A stretch of 64,000 nucleotides of DNA, taken from the NCBI GenBank assembly GCA_023078555.1, contig CM041197.1:10564160-10628159 (forward strand). The letters are read 5' to 3'. The position numbers and the translations under genes are program-made. This document shows positions 31,200-43,100 of this stretch, in pieces. Every line of letters starts with the position of its first letter. The first letter of the stretch is position 1. The notes beneath the pieces are model-generated. The model was not told the DNA's origin and made no database searches. It worked only from the letters and a program-made list of their open reading frames with translations. The DNA comes from Ulva prolifera. Taxonomy: Eukaryota > Chlorophyta > Ulvophyceae > Ulvales > Ulvaceae.

Positions 31200-34100
31200 G
31201 TGGTGTGAGGCTGCAGCCTGCCCGCTCCAGATGCAGCACATGCATGGTGAGCCATGTAGCCTGACTTGGCTTAGTACATTTCGTGATTAAGCACGTAATG
31301 CAAAAGTACACGTATGGTATGTTTGCTCCAGCTAGGGGGGGTTGACCAGTACGCTGCATAGGCTACATCACTGGCTTGGCGCCGGAGGCAAGATAAGGTA
31401 ATGCAACTCGTATTAATGCAACTCTGCATGTAGCCACGTGCCTGCTACAGCCAACTGCTACTCAGCTCACCGTCGAACAAGAATGTGTGGCTGATATGCT
31501 GGGACTCGGGTCACCTCAAGTACTGCCTTAATCACCACCCAATGCGTAGCTTGGAGATAGTGTCAAATCAAGTGTAGGTCAAGTTGGTGCCGAGCCGTTT
31601 GTGTGTTCCTAGGTGCACGGCGGAACGGGATAGGGTGGAGATATGGTGAAGTAACAGGCCCCCAGACTCCTGAGGCATGCCACAAAGTGCTTATGCATGC
31701 ATCACTGTGTAGTTTAGTCGCGCATATCTGCCATTGCAGGCTGCTCTGCCATCAATACATGTGCATCGAGGCGCCTGAACCTGTTTCAGGCTGTATTGCC
31801 AGAGCTTACCGCCGGCATGCATGTGCAGAGGAGGGGGGCTTGAGGCTGGTGGGGAGGGTCGATATCAACGGCTTTGCCACGGGAGCGCTCCAACTCTTCC
31901 ACGACGGCGCCTACGGCGCAGTTTGCATTGAAGGCTTTGACGCAGCGGCCGCAGATGTCGCGTGCCGGCAGCTGGGCTTCATCGGCGGCACCAACATCCC
32001 GCTGGCCATCAGGGGTAACTTGGACAGTAGGCAGATACGCTCTGTCATCGAGGTCCGTGCCTTCTCCATGTAAGACGTAGGTACTGCTTTCAGATCACAG
32101 GATGCTCTACCCCGCAGGCTGCTGAGCAGTGTCGGAGTTGGGGCTGGTGAAAGGTGTGTACTCGAATGCCTTGACAGCGCCATTGGTCCGCCTGTGTTTC
32201 ATTTCATGACAGCGGGAGCTCAGTGAACACAGTTACAGTGTGGGGAGTGACCAGTCAGGGCATACCACACCTGTCATGTCAGCGGGAGCTGAGTGAACAC
32301 GGAAGTGTTCACCTGCTACAGTCTACCTGTATGCAATCAATATACCCAACTGCCATGACTCTCTACACAGAGCTGATCAGACCTATGCATGCACATGCAT
32401 ATGCACACAGTGCACTAGACTACACAGCAACTTCTCAAGACAATTCATGCAAGTGTGGGAGTCATGGATGTGTGCTTGTGGAAGTGTCCAGCCTAAGAAT
32501 GGCTGGGTTCAGATGGAGCTGCTTTCCTGCCTCTGTGCATGCTAGCCAGAGCATTTTGACCTCCTGTATGTTGGGTTTGATATCTTGGAACCGTTGATCC
32601 GACGATTTCTTGGAACTGTTGATCCGAGTCTGGAAATTTTGTGACGTGATGCTTTACTTGATGACACAGCTGTAGGCTACACAGCTGTAGGTGTTACTGC
32701 TGTCATTGCTATGTGAATTTTCGCAGTGACACAGCTTTGGCAGTTTTGCAGCCCTGACGAGCATTCCAGGCTCGGATATGTGCTCAGTGTATCGTTTGAG
32801 GTGGTGCTGTGTTACAAGGACAACGGCAGCAAGGCGGGCAGCACCGCGAAAGAAGCAAACAGACGAAGCAAACACACAGGAGACAGTCGCAAAATTTGAG
32901 ACAGCCCTGCAAGCGCCCCTTGCGCAGTTGCTGCACGACATGGACTCATGTAGCATGCCGCATGCTGAAGCTGCCAACACTTTCACATCTGCCCTGGCAA
33001 ACATCCTACGTACCGCAGGAGAGCAATGCTTTGGGAAACACCAGGTACGGACCCATCGCGTGCAATGGTGGAACAAAGAATATGCAGACCTCAGACGCGA
33101 ATGCTGGACCCTTCATGAGACACATTGCCGGACCGGCAGCGACACTGACAAGCTAGCATTCCAGCAACGCCGAGGTGCAAAGAACCAGCTGAAACGCGAT
33201 CTTAAACGTGCATACACCAAACAGCAAGCCAACCATGTCTCTAAAACGTGCACGCCAGGACTTGAGTCTAAAGTTTCATGGGTGTCTGCGAAACGTTTGT
33301 TGAAACTGCTAACCAGGGGTGGCTCGACGGCCGAGCACCCCGTGCCTTCTGTTATGTCTGGGGGAGTCCCCACTGATAATATAGACACAGTGATGCAGGT
33401 TTTCTCGAATCACTACCAATCTGAAATGAACCCGGTCCCACATGCCACATTCTGCGAGCAAACTGATGCACATGTCAGAGACACATTGCACGCATGGCGC
33501 CAAAATGAGCCTCCACACAACCAAGAGATGGATGATGCCTTCACACTTCACGAACTTCAACAAGCACTTGCTACAATGCACAACTGGAAAGCCGCAGACC
33601 ACGATGATATCATCTGCGAACTACTGAAGGCCGGGGGGCCGCAATTGCAAACCGTCGTCCTGCAGCTCCTCAATTTCTGCTGGACGCACGAAACCATTCC
33701 CAATGCGTGGTCACTCGGAACAATTGTAAGCCTCCACAAAGCCGGGGATGCAACAGACCCCTCCAACTACCGGGGTATCACACTGCTTTCAATATTCCGG
33801 AAGCTTTTCAGCACACTACTCAGGTCCCGCCTCCAAAACAATATAACCCTCCATGAGTCCCAAGCCGCATTCCGCGAGGATCGCGGCTGTGTAGACCATG
33901 TCCACACCTTTGCACGCATTGTCCGGGCGGCCGCCGCGGCGGACACTCCACTTTATGCTTTCTTCCTGGACATCCGGAAAGCATATGATACTGTGTGGCG
34001 CGACGGTCTGTTGTACAAACTACTCCAGAAAGGAGTGACAGGCCGCCTCGGTCGGGTCATCGCACACATGCTCTCAAACACGAAATCGAGGGTGCGCTTC

Positions 34101-37100
34101 CAAGACCAGGAATCACCATACTTCCCCATCACCCTCGGGGTCGGCCAAGGCGACCCCCTGTCAACCATTCTCTTTGATGTGTTCATTGATGATCTGCTCG
34201 CAACACTGCACACCCGTCCAAAAGAACTCTGCATTCCCCTTGACTCACCAGACACCGATAAAATTTCCGGACTCACTTATGCAGATGATGTCAATGCAAT
34301 GTCCTTGACACCGGCAGGGCTTCAGGGACATATTGATACAATCGATAAATGGTTGTTTCAATGGCGCTCCTTACCAAATGTGTTGAAGTCTAAAACTATG
34401 GTGTTCAATCAGCCGCAGGGCGGCGCACCAGTTGTCTTCCAGCTGCGGGGGTCGCAGTTGGAGACTGTTCACACCTACAAATACTTGGGTGTTTTCTTCC
34501 AGTCAAATGGCTCTTGGTCTGAACATATGCATCATGTACGCGCAAAGATGAACAAGGCACTTGGCGCGTGGCGGCCAGTGCTGCGTTGCCACTACCTCCC
34601 GGTGACCGCCCGGCTCCGCCTTGTTTATGCGTTCATATATACTCCTGCTTTGTATGGGGCTGAGGTATGGATTGGCCCAAAAACTGAACTCGACAAACTT
34701 GATACCATCTGTAAAAAGGCAATCCGCATGGTGTTTGGTCTGCACCAGTTCGATTGCAGGGAGGAGATTCTTTTTTCCGACACGGGCCTCCTGCCTGTGA
34801 GCTCAATGATCAAGGCAGCTAAACTTTGCTGGTACGCAAAGCTGACACACATGGGGGCGGAGCGATTCCCGGTTGCGGTGGAATCCACCGCGATTCGGGG
34901 TCACTCTCAACGGGGGCCGGGGGTGGGCGGGGACTTTCACTCCCGCATCACGGCCATTGCGGCAGAACTGAAACGATATGCACACATCAGACTTGCCTTA
35001 CAGGCTCCACCCGAGCCTGAGCATCGCCGCCGACGTGGGCCACCCAGGGTGTCCAAACGTCTCGGCATGCATGATCAGCCGTCCAAACAAAGCCCTCTCA
35101 CAATCACGTACTCAAATCTTACCCGTGAGAAGGTCGTGGCTGTCATGTGGTTGGCATACCTTGAACAACGATTTGAGAAGCGTGGTCGCGACAATAAGGT
35201 CACTGGAGAGTGGTTGCGTGGTGTGATAACACACGAACTAGGGTCACTAGCCCCGTTTATGGACTCCGTTGAGCCCGGTCTTGTGCGTGTGCTAATGTCT
35301 GCTCGTTCGGGTCTGTCTCCTTTCTTGTGTAGGCACCGTAGTGAAAAGCATTTGGAATATTCACGTGCTGCTGATGTCTTCACATCCTACATCGCACGTG
35401 CACCCATCGGGGCAGTTCTGCCACCTGTCCCAGTGGCACATCGTGATCGGCATGTCTCCGCCGTTGCGGTTTTGGTGCGGTAGTTGCTCGCACGGCCAGG
35501 TCCTTATGACAGTGCCTCTGGTGTTTCGTGGTCTGATGTAGCGGTTGTGCTTATTGTCGGTGTTGATGGTGTTGGTGGTGATGCTGGGGTGTCGGGTGTT
35601 GCAAATCGCCCGTCCCCTCTCGGTGAATTGGCTCGTGTTGTTGCATTCTGTGGCGCAAGTCAGAGTTTGCGGCAGCATGTTGCTTGGATGCCTCTTTCGG
35701 TCCCGGATTTCGGAGTTGTCAATGTCCAAATGGATACGGCTATGTAATCATGCATACATACATACATACGACTGCGTGAGTGGATTTGCGTGTGTATTCC
35801 TGGCAACGGCTCGCTGCCCGGCCTCTGTCCTTTGTAACTACATACATACATACATACATGCCATCTGCCGTATCTTTATCGTACGTCTGTCGTCTGTGCT
35901 GTGTCGTGGTCCCGATGTAGACGCATGCCAAAAGAACCCGGCTGCGGGAGGCAGCAAAAAGAAAACGAATAGGCCCTTAGTTGTGTTCTGTCGTCCGCTG
36001 TCGTGCAGCTGCAACGAATACGCGCGCCAGCTGCCAGTGTTCCGTCGTTCTGCAGCCCCACTAGAATGCCAGCGGACTGACCGCCAGTGGCCTGCAGCCT
36101 TGCCCATTTGGAACACCTAGATGTCTGTTCTATGTTTCGCCTGGCCTTCCTGGTGACCCGCTTGGCTGTGCAGCCGTCATGTCGGCGCGGGCCGCTGGCT
36201 GCCCGCGTGCCGTTGTCCGGCAGTCCCACTGGCAATCCTGCGGACTAGCCGCAGGTGATCTGCAGATTTGATTCGTTAAAAGTGTTGTGTGTTTGTTGTT
36301 TTAGTTTTGTGCCGTCTGGCCGGTTCAATGGCCCGTTAGACTGCACCGTTAGTGTGTCCGCTTTCAGCGGAACGAGTCCCTGCGTATGAGCTTTCAGTGT
36401 CCATATGACGGATGCAGCGCTAGTCTCTCCTCCCATTCAAGTCTGTTCACCCACATCCGAGGAATCCATCGCGACGGGCCGAGGCTGCCCACTGCGAAGC
36501 TGCACGAACTCAATGCCGCGTACTGCTCTCACTGTGGCATATTCGGCTCCACCAAGACCCCTAAGGCGCATAAATGTGTGGGAGGTCAGAACAGGAGCTT
36601 GAGGTCAGGTCACTGCGTGCTGCCCGCCACACATCCGGCCCGACAGCCCGCCCCAGCCCAACCCGCCCCAGCCCAGCCCGCCCAGCCGCAGCCCGCCCAG
36701 CCGCAGCCTGCCCAGCCTGCCCAGCCGCACCCCCATCAGCCACCCCGTCACTTCACCGAAGCCCCCGCCGCCGCCCACAACACCGCCCAGCCCAGGCCCT
36801 CCCCGAAGGTCCCGGACACCGTCCATCCGGAGTTCGGCGACGCAACGGCCGAGCTCCTCAGAGATTTCAACGATGCCAGCGACGCGTCAAACATCGACGG
36901 AGCACGACTGGCCCTGGGCCGCGTCCTCGACTTCCCTGGTAAGGTTCTGTCGCTGAAGGGAGGGGACGGCACGGCGCGCCGCGCTCGTACATGCATCACG
37001 CTGTTCATGGACGGCGAGGAGCCCAGGCTGGCGGAGCCCACTCCGAGCCAGAAGCGCAGAATGAATCAGAACCAGGATCGCCGCCTGGCGGGCTCCGTCC

Positions 37101-40100
37101 ACAGGTCACTGAGCGACGGTAATGTCCGCAAAGGCGCGGAGAAAGTGGAGGCGCCGCCCAACGCCAGGTACACCCCGGAAGTGCATGAGACGCTGCGGCA
37201 CCTGCATCCCGCAGAAGCGCTCCCCCCCGACACCCAGCCCGCCGAGCCCGCGCCCCCGCTGCAAATCGACGAGGCGACGCTCCGCGCACTGCTCGACAAG
37301 CTGCCGAAGGGCAGCGGCCCAGGCCTGTCGGGGTGGACGTATGAGCACATCCGGGCTGCTGGCACGGCCTCCACGGCCGCATTCACGGAGATTCACCGCT
37401 TCGTGAACGCGGCCCTCGCCGGCCGGCTGCCACACCTCCCGCGCTTGCTGGACTGCCGCCTCCTCCCGCAGGAGAAGCCACAGGGAGGCGTCCGCCCTAT
37501 CGCCATTGCAGAGACGTGGCAGCGCCTGGTAAGCCTGTGCGCCATGACCATGTGCAGTGGCCTGGGTGCCTCCCTCGCGCCGCTGCAGGTGGGGGTCGGG
37601 GTGCCAGGGGGCGCGCAGAACCTGGGCCATGCTGCGCGCGCCGTGCTGCAAGCGTGGGACGATGTCGTGCTTGTGCAGCTGGACTGGAAGAATGCATTCA
37701 ACATCATGTCCCGTGCAGCCATCTTGGAGGCCGTTGCGTCTCACAAGCCTGCGCTGCTGCCCTTCGCCACCATGCTTTACAGGTTCCCCGCAAATCTCTA
37801 CATCGAAGGCGCACCGCCCGGCACCGCTGCAATCACGTCGCAGCGCGGCGTGCGTCAAGGCGACCCCATCAGCCCGCTGCTCTTCGCCCTGGCCCTCCAG
37901 GGCCCCCTCCAAGCAGTGCAGGCCCAGCACCAGCCGCCCGGGAGGGAGGTCACGGCCGCCCTCATGGCGTATCATGACGACTGCACCATCGCCGGGCAGC
38001 GCGTGGACGCCGCCGCCGCATTCCGTGCGCTGGTCTCGGCAGCAGAGCCCCTCGGGCTGGAGCCCCAGCTGCACAAGTGCACGGCCTACTCGCGCGACCC
38101 CCAGCATGCGGGATCCGTCGCGGCCGCGCTCGGCATAACGCATGCCACGGAGGGCACCGTCATCACCGGCACGCCCATCGGCACCCCGGCGTTCGAGTCG
38201 GCGCACGCGGAAGCGACGGCCGACAAGGTGTGCGCCACCATCGAAAAGATGATGCGCTTGCCCCTGAAAGCGCAAGACCAGTTCTTGCTGCTCACGATGT
38301 CCTGCCAACGCCGTATGCTGCACTACGCCAGGGCGGTGCCGTGGGCGCACATTTCCGATCACATGCGCCGGACGGAGGCGTCCGTCCTGGCTGCGGTGAA
38401 TGAAATCATGCGCGTCCCGCGGGACGACACTCGTGCGGCCGCACAAGCCGTCCTTCCAGCGCGCCTCGGAGGCCTGGGCGTCACGTCCACGCCGCAGGAG
38501 GTCGCGGACGGAGCGTACCTCGCTGCAGCGGCGGTGAGCCAAAAGGCGTTCGCAGGAGGCCCCGAGTGCATGCAGCCGTACCGGGGGCCGCACGGGCAAC
38601 AATTGCAGGAAACCTGGCAGGCCCTCAACGTCGCTCAGCAGCTCCATCCGGAGCTGCCCGGGCCAGCGAGCGGCGACACCATCGCCAAGGTGTTACCTGG
38701 TATGCAGCAGCGTATCACAAAGTTGGTTGCCCTGCGCCGCCGGGCAGCTCTGCTTGCCAGCCATGACGTCGCCACGCTCGAGGGTGCATGCAACTTGGCA
38801 CGGCTTCGCAGCTGTGCTTGCCGTGCAGCCACCCTTTGGTTGAGCACCCTGCCGCTCTCCCAGGCGCTGCGCATGACTGACATTGAGTTCATGCTGTGCA
38901 TCAGGTATCTCCTGGGCATGTCCCCAGCCCCTCCCAATGCGGTCGGCTCGCGCTGCGAATGTGGCACTCTCATACAGCCGCATGATCTCGATCACGCGAT
39001 GAATTGCACACACAATGCGGGGACCTGGACTTCGCGCCACAATATCGTTGAAAAACAATGGCGCGAGATCGGGTCCCACGCGTGTGTGGCATCCACGCGC
39101 ATCCCGCGCACAGCGCCGTTCGTCCGCGCGCAGCTCGCGGCCGCATCGAGGCAGATCCATGCTGGCCCGTTGGGCCCGCCCCCCCCTGCTCCGCCCCAGC
39201 CCGCCTCCCAGGTCGCGGGCCCTTCGCGTGGGGCAGCCTTGCCCGCGGCGCCGATGCCTGCAGCCCCGCCGCCGCCGCCGACCGCGCGTGCGGATGAGGC
39301 GCCGGCACCTACGCCTGCTCCGGCCGCCGACGCCGATGCTGGACACAGCGCCCACATGGGGCGCCACGCGCCAGACGCAGCGCAGGCTGCGGCCCTGGCG
39401 GCGGCGGCGGCGCCGGGTGGTCAGGGTCCAGCGGGGCCTGGGGAGCAGGCCGCTGCCGCGCAGGCAACGGCGCTGGATGAGGTGTTCAGGGCAGTGGCCC
39501 AGGAGAAACTGGGGGACATCATGTTTATGCCGCCGGGCGACCCTTTGTGCATAGGAGATGTGTCGGTTGTGAACCCCTGTGCTGGTTCCTATTGCGGCCG
39601 TGCGGCCCGCGAGGACGGGGGTGCTGCGGAGACGCGGGACGTGCAGAAACGCACTGCTTATCGTTTGTACGACCCTGATGCGTATAGTTTCGTGCCGTTG
39701 TCGCATGAGACGCATGGTCGCTTGGGGCGGCCTGCCATGAATCACTTGAATCGGCTGGCGGAGGTTGCGTCTCGGTGTGGTAAGGTGAACCGTGCTTTGT
39801 TTGTGACGAATGCTCTGCGCCGGTTGAGTGTGGCGTTGTGCAAGGGGAATGCTCTTGTGCTCCGTGCGGGGCTTCAATCTTTGGCTGGCATCACCGGCCG
39901 AGCTGTGGTACGTGCTCGTGCCCGGCCTAGTGCCATGACTGCGTGAGTGGATTTGCGTGTGTATTCCTGGCAACGGCTCGCTGCCCGGCCTCTGTCCTTT
40001 GTAACTACATACATACACAGGCCCCACTATATGTCTGCAGCCCCAACGACATACGGCCGTCGTTCTTTGTCGTACGTCTGTCGTCTGTGCTGTGTCGTGG

Positions 40101-43100
40101 TCCCGATGTAGACGCATGCCAAAAGAACCCGGCTGCGGGAGGCAGCAAAAAGAAAACGAATAGGCCCTTAGTTGTGTTTTGTCGTCCGCTGTCGTGCAGC
40201 TGCAACGAATACGCGCGCCAGCTGCCAGTGTTCCGTCGTTCTGCAGCCCCACTAGAATGCCAGCGGACTGACCGCCAGTGGCCTGCAGCCTTGCCCATTT
40301 GGAACACCTAGATGTCTGTTCTATGTTTCGCCTGGCCTTCCTGGTGACCCGCTTGGCTTTGCAACCGTCATGTCGGCGCGGGCCGCTGGCTGCCCGCGTG
40401 CCGTTGTCCGGCAGTCCCGCTGGCAATCCTGCGGACTAGCCGCAGGTGATCTGCAGATTTGATTCGTTAAAAGTGTTGTGTGTTTGTTGTTTTAGTTTTG
40501 TGCCGTCTGGCCGGTTCAATGGCCCGTTAGACTGCACCGTTAGTGTGTCCGCTTTCAGCGGAACGAGTCCCTGCGTATGAGCTTTCAGTGTCCATATGAC
40601 GGATGCAGCGCTAGTCTCTCCTCCCATTCAAGTCTGTTCACCCACATCCGAGGAATCCATCGCGACGGGCCGAGGCTGCCTACTGCGAAGCTGCACGAAC
40701 TCAATGCCGCGTACTGCTCTCACTGTGGCATATTCGGCTCCACCAAGACCCCTAAGGCGCATAAATGTGTGGGAGGTCAGAACAGGAGCTTGAGGTCAGG
40801 TCACTGCGTGCTGCCCGCCACACATCCGGCCCGACAGCCCGCCCCAGCCCAACCCGCCCCAGCCCAGCCCGCCCTGCCGCAGCCCGCCCAGCCGCAGCCT
40901 GCCCAGCCTGCCCAGCCGCACCCCCATCAGCCACCCCGTCACTTCACCGAAGCCCCCGCCGCCGCCCACAACACCGCCCAGCCCAGGCCCTCCCCGAAGG
41001 TCCCGGACACCGTCCATCCGGAGTTCGGCGACGCAACGGCCGAGCTCCTCAGAGATTTCAACGATGCCAGCGGCGCGTCAAACATCGACGGAGCACGACT
41101 GGCCCTGGGCCGCGTCCTCGACTTCCCTGGTAAGGTTCTGTCGCTGAAGGGAGGGGACGGCACGGCGCGCCGCGCTCGTACATGCATCACGCTGTTCATG
41201 GACGGCGAGGAGCCCAGGCTGGCGGAGCCCACTCCGAGCCAGAAGCGCAGAATGAATCAGAACCAGGATCGCCGCCTGGCGGGCTCCGTCCACAGGTCAC
41301 TGAGCGACGGTAAAGTCCGCAAAGGCGCAGAGAAAGTGGAGGCGCCGCCCATCGCCAGGTACACCCCGGAAGTGCATGAGGCGCTGCGGCACTTGCATCC
41401 CGCAGAAGCGCTCCCCCCCGACACCCAGCCCGCCGAGCCCGCGCCCCCGCTGCAAATCGACGAGGCGACGCTCCGCGCACTGCTCGACAAGCTGCCTAAG
41501 GGCAGCGGCCCAGGCCTGTCGGGGTGGACGTATGAGCACATCCGGGCTGCTGGCACGGCCTCCACGGCCGCATTCACGGAGATTCACCGCTTCGTGAACG
41601 CGGCCCTCGCCGGCCGGCTGCCACACCTCCCGCGCTTGCTGGACTGCCGCCTCCTCCCGCAGGAGAAGCCACAGGGAGGCGTCCGCCCTATCGCCATTGC
41701 AGAGACGTGGCAGCGCCTGGTAAGCCTGTGCGCCATGACCCTGTGCAGTGGCCTGGGTGCCTCCCTCGCGCCGCTGCAGGTGGGGGTCGGGGTGCCAGGG
41801 GGCGCGCAGAACCTGGGCCATGCTGCGCGCGCCGTGCTGCAAGCGTGGGACGATGTCGTGCTTGTGCAGCTGGACTGGAAGAATGCATTCAACATGATGT
41901 CCCGTGCAGCCATCTTGGAGGCCGTTGCGTCTCACAAGCCTGCGCTGCTGCCCTTTGCCACCATGCTTTACAGGTTCCCCGCAAATCTCTACATCGAAGG
42001 CGCACCGCCCGGCACCGCTGCAATCACGTCGCAGCGCGGCGTGCGTCAAGGCGACCCCATCAGCCCGCTGCTCTTCGCCCTGGCCCTCCAGGGCCCCCTC
42101 CAGGCAGTGCAGGCCCAGCACCAGCCACCCGGGAGGGAGGTCACGGCCGCCCTCATGGCGTATCATGACGACTGCACCATCGCCGGGCAGCGCGTGGACG
42201 CCGCCGCCGCATTCCGTGCGCTGGTCTCGGCAGCAGAGCCCCTCGGGCTGGAGCCCCAGCTGCACAAGTGCACGGCCTACTCGCGCGACCCCCAGCATGC
42301 GGGATCCGTCGCGGCCGCGCTCGGCATAACGCATGCCACGGAGGGCACCGTCATCACCGGCACGCCCATCGGCACCCCGGCGTTCGAGTCGGCGCACGCG
42401 GAAGCGACGGCCGACAAGGTGTGCGCCACCATCGAAAAGATGATGCGCTTGCCCCTGAAAGCGCAAGACCAGTTCTTGCTGCTCACGATGTCCTGCCAAC
42501 GCCGTATGCTGCACTACGCCAGGGCGGTGCCGTGGGCGCACATTTCCGATCACATGCGCCGGACGGAGGCGTCCGTCCTGGCTGCGGTGAATGAAATCAT
42601 GCGCGTCCCGCGGGACGACACTCGTGCGGCCGCACAAGCCGTCCTTCCAGCGCGCCTCGGAGGCCTGGGCGTCACGTCCACGCCGCAGGAGGTCGCGGAC
42701 GGAGCGTACCTCGCTGCAGCGGCGGTGAGCCAAAAGGCGTTCGCAGGAGGCCCCGAGTGCATGCAGCCGTACCGGGGGCCGCACGGGCAACAATTGCAGG
42801 AAACCTGGCAGGCCCTCAACGTCGCTCAGCAGCTCCATCCGGAGCTGCCCGGGCCGGCGAGCGGCGACACCATCGCCAAGGTGTTACCTGGTATGCAGCA
42901 GCGTATCACAAAGTTGGTTGCCCTGCGCCGCCGGGCAGCTCTGCTTGCCAGCCATGACGTCGCCACGCTCGAGGGTGCATGCAACTTGGCACGGCTTCGC
43001 AGCTGTGCTTGCCGTGCAGCCACCCTTTGGTTGAGCACCCTGCCGCTCTCCCAGGCGCTGCGCATGACTGACATTGAGTTCATGCTGTGCATCAGGTATC

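Noticed and set aside
30508-31359. 283-codon minus-strand frame over the first exon of the SRCR gene
   Set aside because: Antisense of the signal-peptide and Arg/Pro exon; the plus-strand reading has a signal peptide and correct splice phases.
37106-38647. 513-codon open frame on the minus strand opposite the LINE-B1 ORF
   Set aside because: It is the antisense shadow of a GC-rich ORF with low-complexity Arg/Gly/Leu content. The same shadow recurs opposite LINE-B2.
38693-40426. 577-codon open frame on the minus strand over the end of LINE-B1
   Set aside because: Antisense of the Pro/Ala-rich endonuclease linker; no family motif, Arg-rich low complexity.
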